Below are positions 1-12,475 of a stretch of DNA of 64,000 bases, piece by piece. Source of the stretch: Sweltsa coloradensis (taxonomy: Eukaryota; Arthropoda; Insecta; Plecoptera; Chloroperlidae); assembly GCA_024449915.1 (NCBI GenBank), contig JAMZAV010004557.1, positions 1 to 64,000 of the forward strand. The letters run 5' to 3'. The translations under genes and the position numbers were made by a program. Below the pieces are notes generated by a model. It made no database searches. It was given only the letters and a program-made list of their open reading frames with translations, and had not been told where the DNA came from. Within the stretch, counting starts at the first letter, position 1, and the number at the start of each line of letters is the position of its first letter.

Positions 1-91
1 TTGGTGTTAACAAATAATACGAAAAACGAATAATTTATAAACGTAACGACAGGTGGATATTTATAAATTGTTTAGGTCCTGTGCATCTTAA

Positions 92-686
92 CTAGGAAAA
101 CGCTAAAGTCCCGCCGCGTTGATGGATGAGCTTTTTTGTAAGTTTTTAGTTTGCGTGGGACCACTTTTCCTTTGCAAGTGCTTTGTGAAAGCATTGTAGG
201 TGATTGTTGTCAAGTTTCTATTGTTACTTGTTAATTGTTATTATAAACCTAAAAAAACTCATTATTAAAACCTTTATTCTATGGATTCTGGCTAACTTTT
301 TCAAATTTTTCTTTCAAAAAGCAATACATAACCATTAACTCAATGTACATGTAAAAATATTTAATATGAACGTTGTAGACCCACCCGTTTTGTCAGAATC
401 GGCCCAAATGTCACGAAAATATCGCACTTAAAATCGAAAAAATCGTAAAAGTACGATATTCATGAGAAATATTTCTTGGATTGTACCCAAAAACGTGGCA
501 GGTCTAAGTTCAGAGATTTCGAAGGTCCCCTCCAATTTTCATCAAGTTCGCATGTGCCGTTTGCCGGAATCGTGCGAACTAACAGACAGAAAAACAAAAA
601 AAACAAAAACAAAAACAAAAAAAAAACATTGGAGCTAAATTTTTTGAGGGGTCAGTGAAATTGAAGTCTTCGCTTCGCTCATCCAA
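92..686 (-). mobile_element. Short Helitron-like non-autonomous element, copy A
   Basis: On the minus strand it starts TTGGATGAGCG and ends TTTTCCTAG, flanked by A on the 5' side and T on the 3' side, with no target duplication. The 5' end (TGGATGAGC) is complementary to GCTCATCCA lying about 36 bp inside the 3' end, followed by a possible AACGC/GCGTT hairpin just before CTAG. Asymmetric inverted ends plus a 3' hairpin and CTRR end are known from Helitron2/Helentron-type elements; that class assignment is inference. There is no coding capacity: open frames here are shadows. The same family recurs at 689, 17,356, 36,275, 36,428, 38,834 and 38,987, and supplies the ends of the 40,541-56,627 block. 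Confidence 0.75.
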
Positions 687-688
687 TA

Positions 689-1443
689 CCAGGAAAACGC
701 TTAAGTCCCGCCGCGTTGATGGATGAGCTTTTTGTAAAGTTTGCGTGGGACCACTTTTCCTTTGCAAGTGCTTTTTCATTTTGAATGCATTGTAGGTGAT
801 TGTTGTCAAGTTTCTATCATTTCTTGCCAATTTGTTATTATTAACCGTAAAAAGCTTATATTAAAAGCTTTATTTCTATGTATTCTAGCTAACTTTTTCA
901 ACTTTTTCTTTCAAAAGGTACTTTATCACCATAACCTTAATGTCCATGTACAATATGAACGTTGAAGCCCCACCCGTTTGGTCAGAATTGGCCCAAATGG
1001 CACGAAAATATCGCACAAAAAAATAAAAAAACATATAAAAAGCTTTATTTCTATAGATTCTGGCTAACTTTTTCAACTTTTTGTTTCAAAAGGTACTACA
1101 TCACCATAACCTTAATGTCCATGTATAATATGAACGTTGTAGCCCCACCCGTTTGGTCAGAATTAGCCCAAATGGCACGAAAATATCGCATTAAAAATCG
1201 AAAAAAATCGTAAAAGTACGATATTCATGAGAAATATTTCATAGATAGTACCCAAAAACAATACAGCTTTTAGTTCAGAGAAAACGAAGGTCCCCTCCAA
1301 TTTTCATCAAGATCGCATATGCCGTTTGCCCGGAATCGTGCGAACAAACAGACAGAAAAACAAACAAAAACAAACAAAAAAAAAACACCCGAACTATTTT
1401 TTGGGGGGTCAGTGAAACTGAAGTCTTCGCTTCGCTCATCCAA
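689..1443 (-). mobile_element. Short Helitron-like element, copy B (tandem with copy A)
   Basis: Same termini as copy A, but the 3' end is CTGG rather than CTAG, still fitting CTRR, and the flank is again T. It lies only 2 bp from copy A in the same orientation. It is longer because an internal segment of about 165 bp (starting near TATTAAAAGCTTTATTTCTAT) is present twice, at roughly 860-1020 and 1036-1200. No protein is encoded. Confidence 0.75.
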
Positions 1444-2855
1444 ATATACTCCCAATTTCAAATCAAATCTTTAACAAGGCAAATATTTTTTTGATTGTTT
1501 AAAATTTGGAATTGGTAATATTACAGATTCATTTGTTAGTATCGTATAAAAAACAAAATTATTTTCTTGTTTTCCTTTTACCATCATACTGTACAGAGAA
1601 ATTGACATTCGAAATTAATTGGTGCTACTGTCGGCGAGGGAGCCAAATTAGATCGTGGCTTCTACTTTTGCGCCTCCCTCGTAATGAAGCCTCCGATTCA
1701 CAGCTCTTTCCATCAGAAGACATCAATTAAAATAACTGGCTGCTGCTACAAGCCGGCTCACATAGGCCAACAAGTCTAACCTCAGTCTGACTCCTACCTT
1801 TTCGTTATGGATGACATGTTTCAAGGAGTAACATTTCACAACAGTAAAACATTGACATTTCTTGATCCTGCAATTGATAAGTTGACACGTATTGATGATT
1901 CGTGCCGGGGGGAGATGAACCGGCGGTGATAATCCAATGAAACATCACATCATTGTTTTTTTACCGTTCATTACCATCATTCAAAGGAAAATGACAGTGT
2001 TTTTATGGCGAGCCAATCCCCTAGAAATATTTCGAGTATGGGAGTCTTGAAACAGTGAGCGATGATCGTGGAACGCTATTCTAGCTCGCTAATGAGCTCA
2101 GCTCAGACAAAACCTCGCTCCTTGCAGAATAAAACACTACCTGATTTAAACAAATCGTTCATATAACAACTATTACTAAACAAACGCCAAATCCATTGTT
2201 AGACGATTGAACGGGTCATGTGTTGAGTACCCGGTAACATTCCCTTTCCTCCCCCTACCTATGGCTGGATCCAGCATGGAATTTTCACAGTCTACAGTGG
2301 CGCATTAAGGCCTTACAGTTGACGCGCCCTTGTATACCAACTGAACTCAAAATCATATAAGTTATATCTTACATTTCATTCAACTTAAATAAAGAAGTTC
2401 GCAGGTAGGCCTACTCAACACAAGACTCGCTCACTCGTCAAACAACGCCTTTGTCGTTTTCCTAGTCTATAGTTATAGGGGACCCGGGTTCAAACAACGG
2501 TCGGGATAGATTTTGTATTTTTGGGATTGAAATTAAAAAAAATCATAGAGCTTTACTGTTATGAAATTTTAAAAATTTTTCATTTACAATGGAAAATATA
2601 GTTTGGTACGAAAAGGGAGTAATGATTTGAAAGGGATGAAGGGGGTTCTCCGAGCAAAAATTTTGGGATAATTTTAAAGCGTGCAAAGATTCGATATACT
2701 TTAGTCACTGCATGCATTCACCGCCTTTCAAACAGTATTCGATAAAGATTTGTTCAGGTAAATTAAATCCACCAAATTCTCAGACGAGTTTTCAATTTAT
2801 TGGGCGAGTGAGAGGGAGAAAAATTTAAAGCCTCTATGGAAAGTTTCAGCACTTC
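1444..2855. other. Unidentified AT-rich DNA, no gene seen
   Basis: No open frame here resembles a known domain. A short inverted motif (GCGAGGGAG and CTCCCTCG) sits near 1634-1680. The stretch around 2480-2500 contains a GGGTTCAAA string like a tRNA T-arm, but without the rest of a tRNA. Confidence 0.4.
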
Positions 2856-3760
2856 TTTGTGTTTTAGGGGTTGGTATGTTTATGTATGTATTTGTTTTAT
2901 TTATGTATTTATGTTATGTTTTGTATGTATGAAATGTATGTATGTATGTATGTATGTTTTTAAAGTATGTTATGTAGGGAATTTATGTTTATGTAGTAGT
3001 TTGTATTATGTATGTAGTATGTATTTTTATGAAATGTATGTATTTTTTTTTTAGTATGTAGGGATTGAAATGTAGGGTTTTGTATGTATTTTATGTTTGG
3101 GAAATGAAAGTGTATGTATGTATGTATGTATGTATGGTTTTGTATGTATGTAGGTATTTTTTTTGTTGTTTGTATTATGTTTTGTATTATGTAGTATGAT
3201 TATGTATGTTTTGGGGGTTTTTTTTTTTTTTATGTAGGGTAGGTATTTTTATGTTGTATGATGTATTTTTGTATGTAGTATGTATGTATTTTATTTTTTG
3301 GGTTTTCGGTATGTAGTATGTAGGTATGTTGTAGGATGTTGTAATGTATGTAGGGATGTATGTATTTTAATGTATTTATGTATGTTTTGTATGTATGTAG
3401 GGTTGTATTTTTATGTTATGTTGTATGTTGTATTTTGGAAATGTATTTAGGGATGTATGTTTTATTATGAAAGGAAAAAAAGGGAAAGTTTTGAAATGTT
3501 GTTTTTATTTATGTATGTATGTTTATGTATGTAGGATGTATGTTGTATGAAATGTTTTTTTTTATGTATGTTTTGATGATGTAGAAATGTCATGTATGTA
3601 TTTATGAATGTAGTATGTTTTGTTGTTTTGTAGTTGTTTTTGTTGTTTATGAATGTATTTTTAATGATGATGTAGGGTAGGGTTGTATTTATTTTTATGA
3701 AATGTTTTATGTATGTATTTTTTGGGAATGAAATTGTATGTATGTATGTATTAAAAACAC
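2856..3760 (+). repeat. Degenerate (TATG)n microsatellite
   Basis: The sequence is dominated by TATG/TGTA units repeatedly broken by extra T, G or A runs and missing bases. Open frames rich in Tyr, Val, Cys and Met (or Thr, His, Ile on the other strand) are artefacts of the repeat. The interruptions look more like consensus errors than natural divergence, because they are mostly homopolymer-length changes. Confidence 0.8.
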
Positions 3761-6700
3761 CCAAACCTTTTGGGAAGTTGTTTAAAAAAACATTTTCTCT
3801 GCATTATAAAATTTTTAAAAAAAATTTTTTTTGATGGTTTCACATTTGAAAATTTCCCACATGGATTGTACACCTAGGTTTGGGATTCAAAAACTGTTTA
3901 GAAAGCTCCATTTTTAAAATTTAAGTTTTTTACCTTTTGTATTTTGAAAATTTATTTTTTTAAAAAGGGTGACTTTTGGGTATAAATTTTATTTGGAGGG
4001 CATTTATCCAGTTGCTATGGTTCCCAAGTGATTTAAATTTGTTTTTCTATTAAAGTTTTTTGGGGGGGGAAAAAGATTGTCACTAAAACCCATTGTTTTT
4101 AGACTTTTAAAAAGTTTTTGGGGGCCCCAGCATCATTTAAATTTGAAATTTTTTTTATAAAAAATGTTTAAGAAAAAGGGACCTTTGGTTTAATCCGATT
4201 TAAAACTTTTTAAATTTTAAAAACATTTCTTCAAAAGGTTATTTAGGGGAAAGAGAGAACTTTTGGGAAAAAAATTTTTTTGAAAAGCTAAACCCAAACA
4301 AAACGTTAACCTGAAAATCATTAAATAAGTATATTAAAAAGAAGTCAAAAAATTTCACAGAAAAATTTAATGGGGACTTTGGCCCCTTAAAAATTTAAAA
4401 ATAACCCCTTTAATGTGAAAAAAACCGGGTTACAAAACCAGACCTTGACAAAAAAGAAAGTTTTCTAAATTTTGATCAGTTGGGCCACTAAAAATTAAAC
4501 ATAATGTGTTTTTGGGGGCCTTTACACATTCCATGGAAAATTCAATTTCCCCCTTTTCCAGACCTTGAAAGCAAGGAAACCCTAATTCAAAAATTTTAAA
4601 AAAAAAAGGTCTTAAAAAAATTTTTAAAATGAAAAAAAAATTTCTTAAATAATTGAAAATCTAAAACCAATATTGAAATTAAATTTTAAAAAAAACCCCG
4701 AGGTGCCGGGCATTAAAAAAGGATTTTTGGGATATTTCCCTTTTAAAAAGTTAGCATTTTTGGAAAAGGGTTTTGTCGTTAAAAAATTTTAAATTAGAAA
4801 AAAAAACGGGCTTTTAAAAACATTTTGATTTTTCATTTCGAAACAGGGGGGCCTCCCATTCCCCAAGTAAACACTGCGGTGAAACAAACCCGGGTTTCTG
4901 TTCCTGGCAAAAACAAAGGCAGGCCAATAAAACCTTTTAAACGAAAAACTTTAAATTTTCCCCTGTTCTCCCCCATCAACTCAAATGGATTTTAACCGAG
5001 GCCGGAGGGCCAGCCCCCTAGTTGCTCGTTCTAGATCCAGGCTCTCAAGGGTTAAAAAACCTACCCCAAAACTTACTAACCTAGTAATCAGGACTCAATG
5101 TTTGTTGGGGGGCAGCTACTTTTAACCCAAAACGAATTTTATTCCTGGAAAACCCCTCCAGGCAAAACAACCATTTTTAGCTACAAACACTGGGTAGATT
5201 TAAGGGAATGAAAAACCCCAATGTATGTGTCTTTGTGTTGCACTGTGGCACTAATTTTTCTTTAAAACCCGGGGCGTTTGCATTGGGCAAAAATCTAATT
5301 TATGTGTATCAAATGCTAAGGACTACCCAAAAAAAAATTTTCCCCCGGGGGCCTCAATCGCTTTAAACCCCCTCGCACACCGCAGTGATATAGGGAAAGA
5401 AGGGAATTTGGTGGAAGGAAAAGGGGCCAAAAGTGGGAAATTAAAAAAAAATGGTTTCTTACCTTCAACCACCTTAGTTGAGAAAAAACCTCCCAAAATA
5501 CCCCGCACGCCATCCCGTCCAAAAGGGGGGGGCCTTTTCACCCCAAAAGCAGGGTCATGCCACCCAGCCACCAATTGTTTGGCCCAATGTGCTTAGTAAT
5601 GAGTTGGCAACCCAACAAAACCTTCACTTAAATCCACCGTTCCCAAAAACAAAAAAAACCATCTCAGCCCCGCTCCTCCGGCTCCGGGAACCATCCCCAT
5701 CATCAATCACCCAAAAAAGAGGGCATGGGCCCGGCCTGGCCAGTCCCAACGGCGGGGGCGTGGGGGGGCAATCTACTTCCAATTCGAATCACAAAAAATC
5801 TTCTCCCTCCCCAAAAAAAAAGCCTCCCCGCTTCCCTCTACTTTTTTGTACAGCTCCCCCCACTCCAATCCCCCTACTAAACCCCTACCAACCAGCAAAA
5901 AACCCAAAACCCCGCAATTTGGCCTAAACAGTCCAGGGGCTCCAAGGTTTAAAACCCATTTTTACGCCCCCTCATTTAATTTTCCCCCCGTTTTCCCCCG
6001 TTTTTGGGGCGGTTTTTAAAAGACCAAAAAATCCCCAGGGAAGTTTCAAAAGTAAAAATTTGGGTGGGGGTGGGGCCATCTGATTTTACAAAAAAGAGGG
6101 GTTTGGAAGCTTTTGCAACACTTTCCATTCGGAAGGCAAATTTATTTTTTACCCGATAAAATAAAACAGGTCTCGAGAAGTTTAAACCGCTTTCACCCTA
6201 ACCTTTCGAGCTACCCTAAAAAAAACCTTTCCCAGCATTTCTGTGATTTCTACCACATCGACAAACTTGCCATTTCCCCCCATTTGGGGGGTGTCCCCGA
6301 TCATATGTACTGGGGCCTTTGTCAAAGGGCCCTTATTGAAGACCTATTTCCCCGACTCAAAAAACGCAAAATTTTCCCTCTACCCCCCCAATGCCCCCGC
6401 CAAAATCCAGATTGAACCCCGTTTTTTCCAAAAAAATTCGTTTTCCTATGCCAAAAACCCCTTTTAATGCCCCCAGTTGGGTGCCCTTTTTCCCTTTCCC
6501 CAACCCCCCCCCCGAAAACGGGGCGGGGACCCATTTTGGGCGTCAGCGTTTTACTGCTGAAACCCCCAGCCTGCGTTATTTACGGAAACCCCTCCCTGAG
6601 GAGGCCCAATCCAAGGATGACAAAAGGGCCAAACCCAAAACGCCCCTTCCCCCCACGGAAAGTGGGGGGGACACCCCATACGAAAAGATGAGATTGCCCC

Positions 6701-9700
6701 GGGCCCCCCTCCGCTGTCCGACGTGGCCCAAAATTTTAGGAAGGCCAAGTTCCCCCCAATCGCCCTCCTCCCCCGGCGAGGAGACTTTCAAAAGCTGAAG
6801 GGGCCCCCCCCGCCAACCCGGAAGAGGACCATCCTGCACGAGGCCCCTGGTGACCGGGGGCCTTTTCCCCTGACTGCAAAAAAAATGAGCTTCCGGCAAA
6901 AGGCAACCCATTAATTACAACCCCTTTAAAATATTTTCAATAAAAAAAATTAAAAAAAGGGTTTAAACTAAACCCCCCACTTTAACCCGCCCCCCCGAAA
7001 ACCCTAAAGTAAACCCCCAAAAACCCCCTTTAAACACTCAAAAAAATGTAAATTTTTTTTTTGCTCGCCCAAAAAGTGTTTCCCTTTTAAACCCCAAAAT
7101 AAGGCAGGGGCAAAAGCACCCCCAATAATACCCCATCTGTTAAAAGGCCCCAGCCCCAAAAATACTAAAAAACCCCTTTCCCAAAATCTGCTCGACCCAG
7201 AAAAAAAACCCAAAAAAATCAATTTCTGAGCCCTAAAATCGCCCTTTCCCTTAATATTGCTCAATTTCCCGGGAAAAAAACCCAAAAAAAATTTAGTTTA
7301 AAAAAGGGGCCTCTTTCCCCCGATAATTTTTTCTTCTGGGAAAACGGGGTTTCTCCACACGAAAAATTTAAATCCCGTTGCATCTCCCCGGGTTTCCTAA
7401 AATTGACTTTTTTCTGTCGCCCCCACGTTAAACCATGGGGGTGTTGAATCCTTGCCAAAAAACCCCCCCTTAAAACCCCATTCCCCTCCCCGGGAAGTCC
7501 AAAACCCTTTCTGCACCGGGAAAGTGGGTTTTAAATGTTTGTTTTTCATGGGGCCCCTCTGGTCATCACTTTTAATTTTTCTCTGGGCTACCGTTCCCCT
7601 TGGTGATTTAAATTTCATTTTTCTCCAAAAAATTGATGAAGGGGCTTTATTTCCTTTTCACCCAAAAATTTCCTAAAACAGACTTTTTCTTAGCAGTGGG
7701 CCCACAAAGGGGACCTGCTTTTTTCCAAACGCCATTCCCCATCCCAAAAAACTCGATCTAGTCCACTTTCCCTTTAAATCCCTTTAAAAAATTGATCCCC
7801 CCAACCCGTGTCAATTGGGCCCCAGCATCTTTTTATCGCAAAAATTTTTTATTTTCGACCCAGCTTGTTTTTTCCCTCAGCTCCCACGGGCCCTGGGGCC
7901 CGTCCCCACCACACCTTTCCCTTCTCAAACCTTTAAACTCTCCAAAATCCCAACCCCCCAAAAAAAAGGGGAATGAAACCCTTCTTTTTAGTTTCCCCCA
8001 AAAAAACAGGACAAAATTTCTAACCACGGGTAAAGGGAGGAAAAAAGGCCCGTCCCCTGGGCCCTCCCCGGAGATTGCAAAATGTAAATCTTCTCTAGTT
8101 TTTAAACCAAATTTCCCCGTATCACTTCAATATATCATTTTTTTTTTTTCCCCCTAAAAAAGCTGTCCCCGCTTTAAAAACCCAAAGTTTAAAATTTCCC
8201 GGATCACCCCAGGGAAATGCGATTGAAGCCCAGAAACCCTTTCGATCCCTTCATTTTGAAATGAAAAACGTCCCAAAAACTTTGACCAGTAAACAACCAA
8301 AAATCGTGATTTTAAAAAGTTTCATGCTAGAAAAAATTCGCCAAGCTTTAAATCTTTCATATCGACTCCTTTAAAAATCAGAAAACTAAGAACCCCCTCA
8401 AAAAAACTATTTGGTCCATATTTAAACACAGGGCCCAATGCCCCGCAACCCAAATGCAAAACCCCTCTCTTAAACGCTAACCCGGTTTAAAATTATTCTG
8501 AACGCATCATTCAATTTTGAACTCTTTAAAGACTTTAATCCCAAATCGTGCAACCCGGGTGGTAAGCCAAATGCATCCCTTTTTCCCTCCCCCTCCTCCA
8601 AACTCTTTACGAAACCCCTTTATCGGCCCAAATATCTTTCTCCCCCCCAAAAAAACCCCCCAATCGAAGTACTAAATGTAAAATTTGGAAAATTTGTTTC
8701 CAAAAAACCATATGGGGCTTTTACGAGGTGCCAGGGGTCCCTTTTTAAATGTATGGACTTTAATTTTTCCGGGGGGGGGGCCCCTTTGCCCCACATATAA
8801 ACAAAACCTTTCTGATTGGGGGTTTTTCCCCCCAAAACTGAAGGCCCGCCAAAAAAATCCCCATCTACAAAAACAAAGGTAAAAAAACTTTAGATGACTA
8901 ACTATCGGGGGGCCCCTCTCCCCGCCTTTTTTTATCTTTTTTCCAAAATATATGAATTTCCCTTATGCTTTATCGCTATCCCTCATTTTTTAAATTTCAC
9001 AAAATTTCCCCCCCCCCTACTCCCGCAATTTGGTTTTTTTTAAAAAATAAAAAACCCCCAAAAGCGCAATCTTTAGTTTTTCCCTTTTCCCCCCTCTACC
9101 CTGCTTTGGGGCCCAAAAAAGACCCGCGGTAAGGGTTTTCTACGACAGGGCAAAGGGGTTGATACGATAAAATCACAAAAAATTTTCCTAGGAAAAAAAA
9201 ATACCTATGGGCATCCGAGGGGTCGGCCCTTTAGTTGGATTTTTTCCCCTTTTTTTTCTCCGGCCCCCTCTCAAGTATTTAAACCCAGGGCAGCCCAAAG
9301 GGCTTCCCTCACCAAAAAAACCCCCCTCTAAAAACTTTTGTTCCCCTAAATTTTGTGGAGTTCCCCCGGGTTCCATACTTGGACCCCCAGCCATATCAAA
9401 ATTGGTTTTTGACCAGGGCCCCCTTTCTGGTGAGGGTTTTTTCTCAAACAATATTGGGGGATGACTCCAGCCATTTTTGACCCTACCTAAACTCCATCCC
9501 TCTCAAAGGGCCCCTTTGCCCCCCCCAAACAACAGCCCAAATGGCTTTTAAAAAGTCATCCCTTTCAGCCGGACAAACAAAAATTTCATCCGCGCTCTAA
9601 AACGGTATTTCCTTAAATTTGACACCCCCAATAAAAATCCCACTGGCTATTCCCCTAGTTTATCTAGAGTTTGAAAATAATCCCCGGGGATTTTCCCGTG

Positions 9701-10985
9701 TTAAAAATCCCTTGGGGCCTTTTCATGACCCAAAAAAAACTTGACTGGTCCCATCCCGTTGACCATTGGGTTTCCCAAAAAAAATTTTATCTGGGGGTTT
9801 TTAAAAAAAACCTTTTTTTTTCCTTAAGGGTCAAAAAAATTGTTCCCCCAATCTTATTTCAAATTTCTAACCCCCGCCCACATCCACTCTCACCCCTTTT
9901 CCCCAGGCCTGCTATTTTTGGGGGACCTCCCCCAACTAAAAACAAAATTCTCCTCCAAAAGAGGCCCAAACACATTATTTTCGGGTGTCTCCAAAAAAAA
10001 CCTCTTGGGGAAGGGGGCCTTTTAAAGGAAATTTGGGAAATTTTAACTCTAGCCTTTTCACACTCCCTCCAGTTGTGCACTCTTTGTTCGGCCAAAAATT
10101 AACCTCCCTTTCCCTTTTCCAATTTCGTCTGTGCACTGGGCCCCAAAAACAAGAGCCATCCTTCACATACATAGGCCCCCCCCACCAAACCTTTCGCCTT
10201 TTTTTCCCCTAGGCCCCGATTTCCTTTCCCCACCCCTTTTCAACAAACCCACCCGAAAACTTAAAAACCCCCCCCACCCCGCCCTCCTTTAAAAACAAAG
10301 TTAAAAAAAATATTTTCACAGAAAAAGTTCTACTCGGTTTAGTGACTACCCTCAATGTAAAAAAATAAAAAAATTATAAAAAATGACAATTTTAAAAAAA
10401 TTTTAAAAATTAATAAAAATTATTTATTCTAGCTAAAATTTAGCAATAATTAAATACACCTGTTTTAAAAGTCCTGTTTTCAAAGTCTACCTTTCTTGGG
10501 GAAAATTTAAAAAATATGATTTCTTTTTTTTTTTTGTTATAATTTCCTCCATTCATTTTGTCTAAAAAATTTCATCTGTACCATTATCTTGTACCAAATT
10601 TTTAAATCATCATTTAAAAAATTTCTTTTTCCCATTAACTTCCCTAAATTAATATATTATATCAAAGTCATTCTTATTTTTTAAAATTTACTTTTTTATT
10701 ATCCCCCCATGTTGGGTTATCCACAAACAATTGTAATAGATACATCCCTATAAATTAAAAATTCTTACCACCCTTGAAATGTAAAATTTTTTACAGTTCC
10801 CCCAAAAGTTACAAATTATTCCCGGTTAAAAAATTTATTTTTTTTCTAATTTTTCTTTATTTTTTTAATGTTTCATTTATTACTCTTTTAGTACTAGGAT
10901 TACATATAATTATCTTTTTAAGTTACCTTAGGCTATTCACCCTTTTCCCTTCCCGGGGGTTTAAACATGTACAATGTGTGTCAAG
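3761..10985. other. Homopolymer-rich, probably low-accuracy sequence; no gene
   Basis: The block is crowded with runs such as AAAAA, CCCCC, TTTT and GGGG, with strong local strand skew (C/A-rich from about 5,600 to 10,300). None of the short frames on either strand contains a recognisable domain; they are Pro-, Lys- and Gly-rich as expected from homopolymers. It lies between two TATG arrays, where long reads are hard to place, so I read it as poorly polished consensus. Real biology may be hidden beneath the errors. Confidence 0.6.
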
Positions 10986-11640
10986 AAATAAAAGGGTTTT
11001 CTATCTAGGGATGGGATGTATGTATGTATTTGTTTTGGGATGTATTTTATTTAATGTAGGTATGTATGTATGTTTATGTATGTATGTATGTATGTATTTT
11101 ATGTATTATGTATGTATGTATGTATGTTGTTTTTTGGGGTTTTTTTTATGTTTTGTAAAGTATTTTAGGTTTTGTATGTAGGGATGTTTTTGTAGTATGT
11201 ATGTATGTTGTATGTATGTATGTATGTAAATTTTGTATGTATGGGTGTTTTTGTATGATGTATGTTGTATGTATGATTATGGGATTAGTATGTAGGGTTT
11301 TTTGTATGTATTGTTAGTATGGGATGTATGTATGTTTTTTATGTATGTAGTTTTGTATGTATGTATGTTTTGTAAAGTATGTTGTTTTGTATTGGGATGT
11401 ATGTATGTATTATGTTGGTGTTTTTTATTTTTTATGTATGTAGTATGTATGTATTGTATGTAGATGTATGTATGTATGTATGTATGTATTAGTTGTATGT
11501 ATGTATGTATGTTTTTGGGATGTAGGGATGTATGTATGTATTATGTATTGTATGGGATGTATGTATGTATGTATGTATGTATGAATGTATGTATGTATGT
11601 ATGTATGTATGTATGTATGTATGTATGTATGTATGTATGG
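10986..11640 (+). repeat. (TATG)n microsatellite
   Basis: Degenerate TATG units from about 11,015 become nearly pure between 11,560 and 11,638. The Met-Tyr-Val-Cys frame on plus and the Tyr-Ile-His-Thr frame on minus are translation artefacts. The pure end abuts an ORF1 fragment of a non-LTR retrotransposon. Confidence 0.9.
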
Positions 11641-11813
11641 TTGAGAAGCTTGGAGGAATCTTTCTGGATCCAAACTATTGGAATGATTGCTTAGGGAGGG
11701 ATGGGCTACACCCTAATTTTAGGGGCTGTGAAGTTATGGCTAATATGTATAGTGGGTTGGTCCAAAAAATGAGGGGGAATGCTGTGAATAGAGATTCATC
11801 ATCGGAAAACTAA
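11641..11813 (+). pseudogene. Non-LTR retrotransposon ORF1, C-terminal esterase-like fragment
   Basis: About 57 residues in frame after the microsatellite contain FLDPNYWNDCLGRDGLHPN followed by RGCEVMA. The GRDGLHPN string resembles the last catalytic block (D-x-x-H) of the SGNH-hydrolase domain carried by ORF1 of many CR1/Jockey-group elements. The 5' part is missing or replaced by TATG repeat. The stop is followed 5 bases later by the start of the endonuclease frame, as expected for ORF1-ORF2 order. Family assignment is by memory of motifs, not a search. Confidence 0.55.
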
Positions 11814-11818
11814 ATTTT

Positions 11819-12475
11819 ATGAGTGGTGTTTCACGGGTATCTTTAGATTCTACCATGTTAGATAAATCCATCGACGTAGATTGTAGTATTCCATATAGGA
11901 TTAATAACTTAAGTGGTGAAAATAAATATGAAATTAAAAGTAAATGCCCGCACCAGGAGATCCTCTATCTCAATGCCCAGAGCATCGTAGCAAACAAAGA
12001 TCAAATTGAGAATCTGGTCCAAAAAACCAAACCTTTGGTTGTTGGACTCACAGAAACTCACCTTACTAAAGATATCGAAGATTGGGAAGTGGATATGCAA
12101 GGCTATCGTCTGTGAACTATAGAAGAAAAGTTTACATTTAAATCTAAGCTCATAGTTATGGGAGATCTGAATATTTACCTTTCTCGAAAAACGTGCTACT
12201 CGAACAAAATGGTACAAACTATTAAAGGGCATGGTATGAGGCAACAAGTCCAAGATTTTACAAGAATTGCAATAAGAAAGAACAAGGAAAAGGAATATTG
12301 CACAATCAACAGAACGCATTGATAATATTATAGAACCTGATGAAGATACGGCTAATGTTGCAGTCCATATTTTAGATGAGATAATCAGCGACCATAGAAC
12401 TTTGGGAATTAACTTTTTAAATGGAAGGAATAGGGCCAAGACTAAACATAATACAGTAGCCTATAGTTCCACTCG
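11819..12475 (+). pseudogene. APE-type endonuclease of a CR1/Jockey-like retrotransposon, broken
   Basis: This is the N-terminal part of ORF2, which nicks target DNA for target-primed reverse transcription. The first 98-residue frame holds ILYLNAQSIVANKDQIENLV and VVGLTETHLT, the Asn and Glu active-site blocks of APE endonucleases. After a stop at 12,113 the coding signal continues in other frames: VMGDLNIYLS near 12,160 (the GDxN block), IDNIIEPDED near 12,320 and ISDHRTLGINF near 12,385 (the terminal SDH block). Sequence between the first two blocks is deleted, and at least two frameshifts are present. It continues as the RT at 16,294 after a noisy interruption. Confidence 0.75.

Noticed and set aside
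1506..1730. 74-codon frame near the left end
   Set aside because: No domain and no support from the other frames; left as unidentified DNA.
5316..10212. Numerous 60-149-codon open frames on both strands
   Set aside because: Pro-, Lys-, Gly- and Phe-rich products of homopolymer runs, overlapping on both strands, with no domain; the open length comes from few A/T-ending stops in C-rich noise.
11425..11694. Tyr-Ile-His-Thr and Met-Tyr-Val-Cys repeat proteins
   Set aside because: Direct translation of the TATG microsatellite.
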